NCBI GenBank assembly: GCA_001664505.1
Contig: CP011806.1
Coordinates: forward strand, 5,814,152-5,878,151
Reading direction: 5' to 3'
Length of the DNA: 64,000 nucleotides
From: Acidobacteria bacterium Mor1
GTDB taxonomy: Bacteria; Acidobacteriota; Polarisedimenticolia; Polarisedimenticolales; Polarisedimenticolaceae
Shown: positions 35,913 to 43,573 of the stretch, in pieces
Numbering within the stretch: position 1 is the first letter of the stretch
Layout: each line of letters begins with the position of its first letter
Made by a program: the position numbers and the translations under genes
Notes under the pieces: generated by a model
What the model was told of the DNA's origin: nothing
The model's database searches: none
The model's input: only the letters and a program-made list of their open reading frames with translations

Positions 35913-37832
35913 ATGCACAAGACTTCGAACTATCTCTTCGTCCTGCTGGCGCTCTCGGTCGCCGTTTCGGCGGCCGCCCAGGTTCCCGGTGAGGTCACCG
36001 GGCTGCAGATCGACGGCAGCGGCACCCTGACCTGGGATGTCACCGTCGACGCCGATGACTACAACGTGTACCGGGGATCCCTCGCCGGCCTCGCTGCGGG
36101 ACAGCCGCTGCGTTGCCACGGAGACGAGATCGTCGGCACCAGCTTCCTCAGCGCCGAGAATCCGGCTCCGGGCCAGGCTTTCGGCTACCTCGTCACCGGC
36201 GAGGGCGCCGGCGGTGAAGGCACGCCGGGCAACTCCCAGGGGAGTGAGCGCTACATGGGAGGCCTCTGCGACCCGGTGATGAGCCATCACATGCAGCTAC
36301 GCCTGGGTTACGGCCTCGACGAATGGACCGAAAGCCGCATGGCCGCCCTGGGCCTCGACGCCTACCTGGCCGAGCAGCTCGACCCGGCGTCGATCGACGA
36401 GTCGACCAACACCACCTTGAACGACCTGTTGGCGGTGCTGGAGCCGCCGGACTCTCACGTCGAGTACTTCCAGAGCCGGATCGTGCGCAGCGTGTTCGCC
36501 CGCCGGCAGTTCGAAGAGCAGGTGACCGCCTTCTTCGACAACCACTTCAATACCGACTTCTTCGAGGTGTTCGGCTACTTCCTCGGCATCTATCCGCCGT
36601 GCAACGACCAGGGACAACCGCCCTGGTGCGACCCGGACTACCCCAACGAGGCGATCCGCGTCGGCGCGATGCAGCAGTTCAACGACAGCTTCGCCTACCG
36701 GGACATGGCCTTCAACGGCAACTTCCGGGACATGGTCGAGCAGATGTCCCTCGGTCCGGCGATGATGATCTACCTCGATACCATCGTCAGCACCGGCGGC
36801 AACCCCAACGAGAACTTCCCCCGGGAGTTGCTCGAGCTCTACATGATGGGGGTCGACAACGGCTACACCCAGACCGATGTCGAGGAGCTATCCCGGGTGT
36901 TCACCGGTTGGCGCGTTTGCCAAAAGGCCCTGGCCAACCTGGACGACCCGCTGGCTCCCTGTCAGGCGTTCTACTGGATCGAGACCGGCGACTGGACCGC
37001 CAACTTCGATCCGACCCTGCACGACTGCACCGCCAAGACCCTGTTCTCGGGAACGCCCCACGAGACCTTGATCCCGGACACCTGTGACGGGCTGGGGCAG
37101 CCCACCGCCGCCGGCGTCGACGATGTCTACCTGGCTCTCGACGCGATCTTCGACCATCCGTCGACGGCGGAGTTCATCTCGACCAAGCTGCTGCAGCGCT
37201 TCGTCAGCGAGAACCCGACCCAGCCGATGATCGATGCGGTGGTCGCGGTGTGGAACGACGGCGGCAACCCTGCGGGTATCGGCGACGTGCGCGCCGTGTT
37301 GACCGAGATCATGGCCCAGGGGCTGCTGAACCCGGATCTCGCCGGCTCCAAGATCAAGACTCCCTGGGAGCACGTTTCCAGTGCGTTGCGGGCGACCCGC
37401 GGCAATACCGACGGGATCTCGGTGCTGCTCGACTACATGACCCGCATGGGCCATCTGCCCGGATTCAACGACGTGCCGACCGGTTTCGCCGAGGACGGCG
37501 CGGCCTGGATCGGAACCAACAACATGCTGGAGCGCCAGAACTACGGCCGCATCCTCGGGTTCTACGATCCCGTCAGCCTGCCCGAGTTCAACAGCGACGT
37601 GATGGGCCTGCTGTCGGATAACGGCATCTCGACGGCTCCGGGGAACGCCGAGGCCATCGTCAATTTCTTCATCGATCGCTTCTTTGCCGGATCGGTGACC
37701 GAAGCGGAGCGCCAGCTGGCTGTCGACTTCCTCAACACCGATCCCGACGGGGTGCCCAGCGACTACGACGAGGCCCGCATCCGCGAGGTGGTCGGCCTGC
37801 TGCTCGGCTACCCGCACTTCATGGAACAGTAG
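35913..37832 (+). CDS. Exported DUF1800 protein with N-terminal fibronectin-like module (copy 2)
   Basis: A 639-residue paralogue of the first DUF1800 gene. Signal peptide MHKTSNYLFVLLALSVAVSA; module VPGEVTGLQIDGSGTLTWD, DDYNVYRG, CHGDEI, FGYLVTGE, GGLCD; then the DUF1800 domain (NHFNTDFFEVFGYF, NPNENFPRELLELYMMGVDN, VEELSRVFTGW, HPSTAEFISTKLLQRFVSE, WIGTNNMLERQNYG) and the same C-terminal HFMEQ. It differs from copy 1 by an insert with extra cysteines (PPCNDQGQPPWCDPDYPN). Two diverged copies in one operon suggest a heteromeric partner pair. A strong terminator follows. Confidence 0.9.
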   Translation: MHKTSNYLFVLLALSVAVSAAAQVPGEVTGLQIDGSGTLTWDVTVDADDYNVYRGSLAGLAAGQPLRCHGDEIVGTSFLSAENPAPGQAFGYLVTGEGAGGEGTPGNSQGSERYMGGLCDPVMSHHMQLRLGYGLDEWTESRMAALGLDAYLAEQLDPASIDESTNTTLNDLLAVLEPPDSHVEYFQSRIVRSVFARRQFEEQVTAFFDNHFNTDFFEVFGYFLGIYPPCNDQGQPPWCDPDYPNEAIRVGAMQQFNDSFAYRDMAFNGNFRDMVEQMSLGPAMMIYLDTIVSTGGNPNENFPRELLELYMMGVDNGYTQTDVEELSRVFTGWRVCQKALANLDDPLAPCQAFYWIETGDWTANFDPTLHDCTAKTLFSGTPHETLIPDTCDGLGQPTAAGVDDVYLALDAIFDHPSTAEFISTKLLQRFVSENPTQPMIDAVVAVWNDGGNPAGIGDVRAVLTEIMAQGLLNPDLAGSKIKTPWEHVSSALRATRGNTDGISVLLDYMTRMGHLPGFNDVPTGFAEDGAAWIGTNNMLERQNYGRILGFYDPVSLPEFNSDVMGLLSDNGISTAPGNAEAIVNFFIDRFFAGSVTEAERQLAVDFLNTDPDGVPSDYDEARIREVVGLLLGYPHFMEQ

Positions 37833-37843
37833 ACTGCGCACGA

Positions 37844-37876
37844 GGCGCCGCCCTGACACCCGGGGCGGCGCCGTTT
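37844..37876 (+). terminator. Terminator of the DUF1800/DUF1501 operon
   Basis: A 10-bp perfect stem (GGCGCCGCCC with GGGCGGCGCC) and a 9-base loop lie 12 bases after the stop, followed by GTTTCTCT. This is a good intrinsic terminator for the rightward operon; the next gene is convergent. Confidence 0.75.
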
Positions 37877-37910
37877 CTCTCCGGCTGCGCCCGCCCTCCG
37901 GGCCCGTTGA

Positions 37911-38270
37911 TCAGCCGACCCGCCAGGCCAGCCACAGAAGCCCCATCGCCACCACGCAGCCGACCCCTTGATCTAGGGGGTGCCAGTTGAAGAAGCGCCC
38001 GCTGAAGACCGCTACCGCGATCAGGGTCACGGCGAACCACAGCACCATCTGCACCTCGACGGCGACGACGCCGAGCCGGGCGAGGAAGCCCAGGGCGACG
38101 TAGTAGGTCCCGATGCCGGCGGCGAAGAGTCCGGCCGCCCGGGCTCCGGCCAGCCAGTCGATACGGCCGCTTTCCCAGATCTTGGACGCCTGGACGAAGC
38201 CCTGGGCGTCGATCATGCCGGTGAGAAGGGTCAGTCCCAGGAACCCGATCGCTGCCGTTAGCTGTCCCAT
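37911..38270 (-). CDS. Small four-helix membrane protein
   Basis: A 119-residue protein with four predicted transmembrane helices (starting MGQLTAAIGFLGLTLLTGMI, then ARAAGLFAAGIGTYYVALGF, VQMVLWFAVTLIAVAVF and VGCVVAMGLLWLAW). AGGAG before the ATG marks the start 19 codons into the open frame. I recognise no family. A transporter-accessory or small permease role is possible but unsupported. It is the last gene of no evident operon: the gene upstream on this strand begins after a 93-base gap. Confidence 0.7.
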   Translation of the reverse strand: MGQLTAAIGFLGLTLLTGMIDAQGFVQASKIWESGRIDWLAGARAAGLFAAGIGTYYVALGFLARLGVVAVEVQMVLWFAVTLIAVAVFSGRFFNWHPLDQGVGCVVAMGLLWLAWRVG

Positions 38271-38363
38271 TGTGGCTCTCCTGTGTGGCGTGTCACAGGG
38301 AGAGAGCCCCGAGCCGGGCCTTTTCACGCCGCCGGGCCGGAAAACCGGCGGAAGGGGGCGGTC

Positions 38364-39443
38364 TCAGGCGAAAGGGGTGAGCGGGGTCTCGTCGCAGTCG
38401 CGGCAGGTCCCCCGGCCGACCCGGTACTGGGTGCGGCAGCTCGGGCAGTACGACAGAGCACCGCTCTCCCGAACCGGTGCCGACCGCAGGACCTCGGGGC
38501 TCAACCCTTCGGCTTCCAGCAGGCGATCGACGCTGCGGGCCAGCTCGGCGGCGTACCAGTCTCTGACCGGCGAGGTGGAGCCGTGGTGGCGTTCGGAATC
38601 CGCCAGCCGGCTGCGGGCCAATTCAGGGAGCCCCGCGGCGTGAAGGGGGGCCGCCGCCAGCGGGTCCAGCCCTGCGAGGAGATCGCGGCCCAGGGCGTCC
38701 TGGAACCGGGCGGTCGACGGGGGGTAGAGCACCATCGAGATCGCCTGCTGCCATCGATCGTCGGGGCCGTGGTCCCCGAGCCAGCGGGCCGCCGCGAAGA
38801 AGAAACCGGTGATGAGCAGGGTCAGCAGTGCGTGAAGCCCGACCCAGGCCGGAACCACCCTGGCCCAACCGAGAAGGGCCGAGAGGATCGGCCCCGCCGC
38901 CAGATTCAGCGTGACCGCCCAGGCAAGCAGGGTCCCCGGCCGGGATGCGCGACGCCACTGTTCGATCCGGCTGCGCGCCTCGACGGCGGAGAAACGGCGG
39001 CGGAGTGCATCCTCGATCACCCCGTGCCGATCCTCTTTCGCGGCAACGGCCAGGCGCCGAATCAAGGCGCTCAGCGCCCGGGCTTCCCGCGCCGAACCCG
39101 CATCGGCCAGGCGCTGCTTATCCACGGTCAGGTGGCTGCCCGCAAGGCCGATCTTCGCTGCGGCCGACCACTCCAGTGCCTCACCGGCCCGAGGACCGCG
39201 GAGGACGCACAGCCCGGCCGGGCTGAGGGCCAGCGGCCAGCCGTGGCTGGGCAGGCGCCCCAGGCAGGGCAGCCACGGTTCAGGGAGCAGCGGCCCTGCG
39301 TGGGAACCACGGCGCCATTCCCGGGGGCTGCGCGGACGCAGGCCGCCCCAGGGCCTCCTGGACCAGAAGATCGAATCCCGTGGCGCCCAGCGCAGTCCCT
39401 CGACGAGGTAGAGCGCCAGCAACAACAGCCCGAGTTCGGTCAC
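38364..39443 (-). CDS. Membrane protein with C-terminal zinc ribbon
   Basis: A 359-residue protein. An N-terminal helix (ELGLLLLALYLVEG) is followed by a basic, arginine/proline-rich segment, a cytoplasmic-looking region, two or more central helices (LLAWAVTLNLAAGPILSALLGW, LHALLTLLITGFFFAA) and a C-terminal CPSC...CRDC zinc knuckle (YCPSCRTQYRVGRGTCRDCD). The GTG start is only moderately supported. It lies 15 bases downstream of the DUF2167 gene, so the two are probably co-transcribed. I cannot assign a function. Confidence 0.65.
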   Translation of the reverse strand: MTELGLLLLALYLVEGLRWAPRDSIFWSRRPWGGLRPRSPREWRRGSHAGPLLPEPWLPCLGRLPSHGWPLALSPAGLCVLRGPRAGEALEWSAAAKIGLAGSHLTVDKQRLADAGSAREARALSALIRRLAVAAKEDRHGVIEDALRRRFSAVEARSRIEQWRRASRPGTLLAWAVTLNLAAGPILSALLGWARVVPAWVGLHALLTLLITGFFFAAARWLGDHGPDDRWQQAISMVLYPPSTARFQDALGRDLLAGLDPLAAAPLHAAGLPELARSRLADSERHHGSTSPVRDWYAAELARSVDRLLEAEGLSPEVLRSAPVRESGALSYCPSCRTQYRVGRGTCRDCDETPLTPFA

Positions 39444-39458
39444 CGTACCGCCGTCGGA

Positions 39459-40361
39459 TCAGGCAGTGGCGTCGCCGTCCCCGGCCGGTTCCGGTTCGGA
39501 CTTGCGGAAGAAGCGGCGGAGGAACGCCCCGGCGCCCACCACGGCCAGCACGATGAATTTCCAGGCCTTCTGCAGGATTCCGCTCTTGAGTGCTACCGCG
39601 GCCACACCGCCGGTGACCAGCGCCGCCAGGCCGTACTCGGCAATCTTGTCCCCTTCCTGGAACTCCGCGTAGCGCTGGCCGGCCACATAGTCGTGACCGG
39701 AGAGGATGCCGTGGAACGCCTCCCGGTTGTCCATCAACTGCTGTTCGCTTCCGACGAAGGTCGCGCTCATCACGCCGCGCCGGCCCAGCAGGCGGGAGTT
39801 GTAGTTGACGGTCTCGTGGTTGTCGCCGGAACGTAGCCGGGTGCCCCATTCGAGGTTGTTGGAGGCGGTGTCGTAGTGCGGCGGCTGGACCCAGCCGACC
39901 AGCTCGAGGGTTTCCCAACCACGCTCCTCCCGGAGCTTGTTGGACTGCCGGCTGCCCTCCTTCATCGATTCCAGCAGCGCGTCGGCGTCGAGATCGGCCT
40001 GCTCGTCATCCTTGACGTAGCCCACCGGATCGAACTCGAAGACGATGAACCAGTCTTCTTCGTCGGATTCGCCCGCCGGCGCGATGAAGCCCATCTCCAT
40101 GTCGGTCAACGGGTTTTGCATCAGCGTCATCAGCTTCCGGGTGTCCTCGGGGCCGGCGAAGATGAAGCCCTCGGGAATCTCGAGGGTCGCGACCGACCCG
40201 AGTTCGCCGACCCCCGGTCCCGGGACCCAGTCGATGACGAGTGCTTCAGCTGGCGGTTCGACACCCTCCTGGGCCCAGCAGGGCAGGGCGAACACGAGGG
40301 CGATGAGCAGCAGGCTCAGCCGGAACGAATGATCGGAGCGATTCAGGGTCCACGCGCGCAT
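39459..40361 (-). CDS. DUF2167 membrane protein
   Basis: A 300-residue protein with a signal peptide (RLSLLLIALVFALPCWA), a periplasmic DUF2167 domain (motifs GSVATLEIPEGFIFAGPEDT, EEDWFIVFEFDPVGYVKDDE, LELVGWVQPPHYDTASNNLEWG, NYNSRLLGRRGVMS) and two C-terminal transmembrane helices ending in a charged tail. GGAGG just upstream marks the ATG. DUF2167 proteins are widespread envelope proteins of unknown function. The neighbour downstream is a zinc-ribbon membrane protein, perhaps a partner. Confidence 0.92.
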   Translation of the reverse strand: MRAWTLNRSDHSFRLSLLLIALVFALPCWAQEGVEPPAEALVIDWVPGPGVGELGSVATLEIPEGFIFAGPEDTRKLMTLMQNPLTDMEMGFIAPAGESDEEDWFIVFEFDPVGYVKDDEQADLDADALLESMKEGSRQSNKLREERGWETLELVGWVQPPHYDTASNNLEWGTRLRSGDNHETVNYNSRLLGRRGVMSATFVGSEQQLMDNREAFHGILSGHDYVAGQRYAEFQEGDKIAEYGLAALVTGGVAAVALKSGILQKAWKFIVLAVVGAGAFLRRFFRKSEPEPAGDGDATA

Positions 40362-40470
40362 GGGTGCCTCCGTGAGCGAGCTTGAAGTACGGGGTTTGTC
40401 TGGCGGCAGTGTATCAGCCCCTGACGGAGTCGAGGGAGTGCGCTGCCAGCCGCCAAAGTGCACGGAAAGG

Positions 40471-42330
40471 CTAGGGGCAGGCGTTTCCGGAAGCCGCGAT
40501 CCCCGGATCCCGTGAAGCCGCGACGCCGAGGCCGGTTCCGTCGTAGGAACCGTCGCCGTCGAGGGTCACGCGCCGCACCAGGAACAGAAAGGCCTCTCCG
40601 GGCGGCGGCGTCGCGACGAATGGGACGCTATCGGCGTCCAGCGCGTCGGCCAGGCACTCGTCAATGGCCACGCTGAAGTCGCCTCCGTTCGCCCGAAGGG
40701 CCTCGAGGCTTCCCCGGACGAGATCGAAACCGCTCGACCTTGGTGGCACGCACCAACCCACCGAGTCACGGGTCATCTGGACTTCCATCGAACCGGTGCC
40801 GTCGAACACCGGCAGCGTGACTCCGCCGCTACCGCCCTCGTCGGGGTCGGCGGTTCCGGCGAAGCGGTAGGTGCAGTCCTGGCCGTCGTCGAGGGGGGCC
40901 AATTGCGGCATCTTCCCCTCGATCCCCCAACCGTTGCGGAACAGCGAGATCTCGGTCTCGGCCTTGGGGGTCCCGTCGGCGTTGCGGAACAGCAGCCCGT
41001 CGTCGAGCATCAGGTCGGGCACTCCGTCGCGGTCCCAGTCGCCGGGCATGGCGACCGGCCGCCGCCGGCCCACAATGAAGGACTGCTCATGCCGGACCGA
41101 TCCATCGGGTTCCAGGTAGAGGATCCAGGTGATCTCGTCGTCGGCGACGGCCAGATCGTCAAGGCCGTCTCCGTCCAGGTCGTCGCCGGAGACGATCCGG
41201 CGCCCGAAGTTGTGGAACTCGGTCAGGTCCCCGCCGAACCCGGCAGTGCCCTCGGTGATCTCGGTCTCCGCCTTGACGGTTCCGTCGGGGTTCAAGTGCA
41301 GGATCCACACGGCCCCGATTTCGGTCCCGGCGATCGTGTCTCCGGGAGCCCCGACCGCGAGATCGGCGACCCCGTCTCCGTCGAGATCCCCGGGGCTACC
41401 CAGCGCGAACGGGAATCCGGTCAGCCCGGTCGAAAGCCCCTGCAGGCCGCCGACGCCGGCGGCGATGCGCTGTTCTCCAAGCACGGTGCCGTCGGGGTTC
41501 ATCCGCAGCACGTATACCGATTCGGTACCCGGGACACGGTCGTATTCCGGCAGGTAGTAGTTGGTGCCGACGGCCAGGTCCGGGGTTCCGTTTCCGTCGA
41601 TATCATCGAGATCCGTGAGCACCCAGCCGAAATAGGTCCCGGGAAGGAGCAGCTGGTTGAGCCCGCCGCTAGTCGAGTCGATCTTCTGTTCGCTGCGGAC
41701 GGTGCCGTCGGCGTTCATGAACAGGATCCAGACGGCGCCTTCGCCGTTGCGGTTCCCCGAAGCGCCGACGGCGAGGTCCTGCACGCCGTCCCCGTCGATA
41801 TCCAGCGCGGCCACGGCGGATCCGAACCCGTCATTGGCGTCGAGTGTGCCGTTGAAGCCGCCCTCGTCGGCGTTGATCCGGGTGCGCCCCAGCACCGATC
41901 CGGGCCGCAGCTCCGATTCGATCCAAAGGGTTGCCGAGGTGATGGTGATCGTCTGGTCACAGCAACCGACGGGCCAGGCATTGAGAACGAGGTCGTCGGC
42001 GCCGTCGCGGGTGGACAGGGGGCCGGGCAACTCCACGGTAGCCTGAAAATTCGGATAGCTCGGAAGCTCGATGATCGGGCCGGGGATGCCGCCCAGTTCG
42101 CCGTAAAGTCCGACCGGGACGCCGGGGTGCAGGCTGAATCCCTCGACTTCGATCCACGCCCGGGTCACGACGACGAACTCCCGGCCGAAGTCGAAGCTGC
42201 CGTCGTTGGAGGTATCTCCGATGCCTCCGCCGTAGGCCCCGTTGAGAAACGGCACGTCGAGGGAATAGGTCGCGGCCTGGACCGAAGATACGAGCACGAG
42301 CATGAGAATGACGCCGTAGACGTAGCGCAT
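40471..42330 (-). CDS. Secreted FG-GAP repeat protein with C-terminal fibronectin-like module
   Basis: A 619-residue protein. Signal peptide MRYVYGVILMLVLVSSVQA; an N-terminal beta-sandwich of about 120 residues; then some seven FG-GAP/VCBS repeats with calcium loops (DIDGDGVQDLAVG, DIDGNGTPDLAVG, DLDGDGVADLAVG, DLDGDGLDDLAVA, DWDRDGVPDLML), each followed by a WILxxNxDGTV strand; then a C-terminal module (FDLVRGSLEALR, FLFLVRR, NACP) related to those in the DUF1800 and carboxypeptidase proteins. It is probably a propeller exposed to the outside. It stands alone, with a divergent small membrane protein upstream. Confidence 0.88.
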   Translation of the reverse strand: MRYVYGVILMLVLVSSVQAATYSLDVPFLNGAYGGGIGDTSNDGSFDFGREFVVVTRAWIEVEGFSLHPGVPVGLYGELGGIPGPIIELPSYPNFQATVELPGPLSTRDGADDLVLNAWPVGCCDQTITITSATLWIESELRPGSVLGRTRINADEGGFNGTLDANDGFGSAVAALDIDGDGVQDLAVGASGNRNGEGAVWILFMNADGTVRSEQKIDSTSGGLNQLLLPGTYFGWVLTDLDDIDGNGTPDLAVGTNYYLPEYDRVPGTESVYVLRMNPDGTVLGEQRIAAGVGGLQGLSTGLTGFPFALGSPGDLDGDGVADLAVGAPGDTIAGTEIGAVWILHLNPDGTVKAETEITEGTAGFGGDLTEFHNFGRRIVSGDDLDGDGLDDLAVADDEITWILYLEPDGSVRHEQSFIVGRRRPVAMPGDWDRDGVPDLMLDDGLLFRNADGTPKAETEISLFRNGWGIEGKMPQLAPLDDGQDCTYRFAGTADPDEGGSGGVTLPVFDGTGSMEVQMTRDSVGWCVPPRSSGFDLVRGSLEALRANGGDFSVAIDECLADALDADSVPFVATPPPGEAFLFLVRRVTLDGDGSYDGTGLGVAASRDPGIAASGNACP

Positions 42331-42515
42331 GAGCCCCTCCTGGTCGTTGCGCGAATTCTAGTTGAGTCGCGCCGGAAGGGGACGACATTTTGCTGTCGGC
42401 CGGGCGCTCCGGCCCGCCGAGAGCCCCGGGACTGCCGATTCTTGCCCTGATTGACGGTGTCGGTCCCGGTTCGGCGCTTTCCTGGGTGTAGGCCGACTAC
42501 ATCGGGAGGATCCCC

Positions 42516-42677
42516 ATGAACGAGAATCGCAAGGCATTGCAGGGCACCCTCAACGTGCTGGGGGCCATCTTCCTGGTCGCCGGGCTCGGACTGGACGGCG
42601 GGCTGGCGCTGGCGCTGATCGGCGTCGCGGTGCTTTCCTTCTCGGGCGCGATTCTGACGGCGGTGGTCAGGAGCTGA
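42516..42677 (+). CDS. Two-helix membrane miniprotein (53 aa)
   Basis: A 53-residue protein beginning MNENRKALQGTL with a GGGAGGA ribosome-binding site six bases upstream. Two hydrophobic helices (LNVLGAIFLVAGLGL and LALALIGVAVLSFSGAIL) are separated by a short DGG turn; the protein ends in VVRS. Strong ribosome-binding sequence and the helix pattern support translation. Its 3' end overlaps the convergent haloalkane dehalogenase gene by 11 bases. No family is recognised. Confidence 0.7.
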   Translation: MNENRKALQGTLNVLGAIFLVAGLGLDGGLALALIGVAVLSFSGAILTAVVRS

Positions 42678-43560
42678 GTTCGATGAAACGGATCAGGAGG
42701 TCCGCCAGCTCCGGCCCCTTCTCTTCCTGCAGGAAGTGGCCGGCGCCCTCGATGGTGGTGTGAGGCTGGCCGGAAGCGCCGGGCACGAGCTTCTGCCAGG
42801 GACGTTCGCCGCCTCGGGTGATCGGGTCCTTGTCCGAGAAGCAGGTCAGGAACGGCTTGTTCCAGTTCTCGAAGGCCTTCCAGGCCGCGCGGTTGGCCTC
42901 GCTGGCCGGATCGTCCGGCCGGGTGGGAACGAGTGTGGGGAATGCTCGGGCGCCCGCCTTGTACTTGGCCGAGGGGAACGGCGCGTCGTAGCCGGCGATG
43001 ACCTCGTCACTCAAATCTTGCACGGTGCCCTTGTCGATGATCTTGCCGATGGGGAAGTAGGGGCTGCGTTTGGCGAAGAGCTGCCAGGCTTTGAACGCCG
43101 CGGGCAGGGGACGGTCCCCGGTCGGTAGGCCGCCGTTTCCGAGGGTGATGCGGGCGAAGCGCTCTTCGTTCTCGGCGGCGACCCGCAGGCCGATCAGCGA
43201 GCCCCAGTCCTGACAGAAGAGCGAGATGTTCCGGAGTTCGAGCGCTTCGAGAAAGCTGCGCATCCAGGCGACGTGCCCGGCGTAGCTGTAGTCCTCTTGC
43301 CGGGCCGGCTTGTCGGACTTGCCGAAGCCCAGCAGGTCCGGTGCGATCACCCGATGCCCGGCAGCGGCCAGGGGCGGGATCATGAAGCGATAGAGAAAAG
43401 ACCAGCTCGGCTCGCCGTGGAGCAGCAGGACCGGTGCGGCGTCCTGCGGTCCCTCCTCGACGTAGTGCATGCGCATCCCGTCGACCTCGACGTAGTGCGG
43501 GACAAAGGGGTAGTCGGGGAGGTTTGCGAAGCGGGCTTCGGGCGTGCGCAGCGCGTTCAT
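42667..43560 (-). CDS. Haloalkane dehalogenase
   Basis: A 297-residue alpha/beta hydrolase of haloalkane dehalogenase subfamily I. HGEPSWSFLYR contains the oxyanion/halide-binding region; the nucleophile is the aspartate in CQDWGSLIG with a tryptophan as the second halide ligand; the catalytic histidine is in EGAGHFLQEE; the acid is likely in CFSDKDPITRG. The usual length is 295-310, so it is intact. Enzymes of this family hydrolyse carbon-halogen bonds, but natural substrates are often unknown, and closely related epoxide hydrolases are the alternative. It begins 14 bases after the CPBP gene ends and is likely co-transcribed. Confidence 0.88.
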   Translation of the reverse strand: MNALRTPEARFANLPDYPFVPHYVEVDGMRMHYVEEGPQDAAPVLLLHGEPSWSFLYRFMIPPLAAAGHRVIAPDLLGFGKSDKPARQEDYSYAGHVAWMRSFLEALELRNISLFCQDWGSLIGLRVAAENEERFARITLGNGGLPTGDRPLPAAFKAWQLFAKRSPYFPIGKIIDKGTVQDLSDEVIAGYDAPFPSAKYKAGARAFPTLVPTRPDDPASEANRAAWKAFENWNKPFLTCFSDKDPITRGGERPWQKLVPGASGQPHTTIEGAGHFLQEEKGPELADLLIRFIELSS

Positions 43561-43573
43561 CGGGCCTCCCGGG

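Noticed and set aside
40903..42450. Open frame of 515 codons opposite the FG-GAP protein
   Set aside because: Antisense of a repeat gene; its own repeats mirror the FG-GAP codons.
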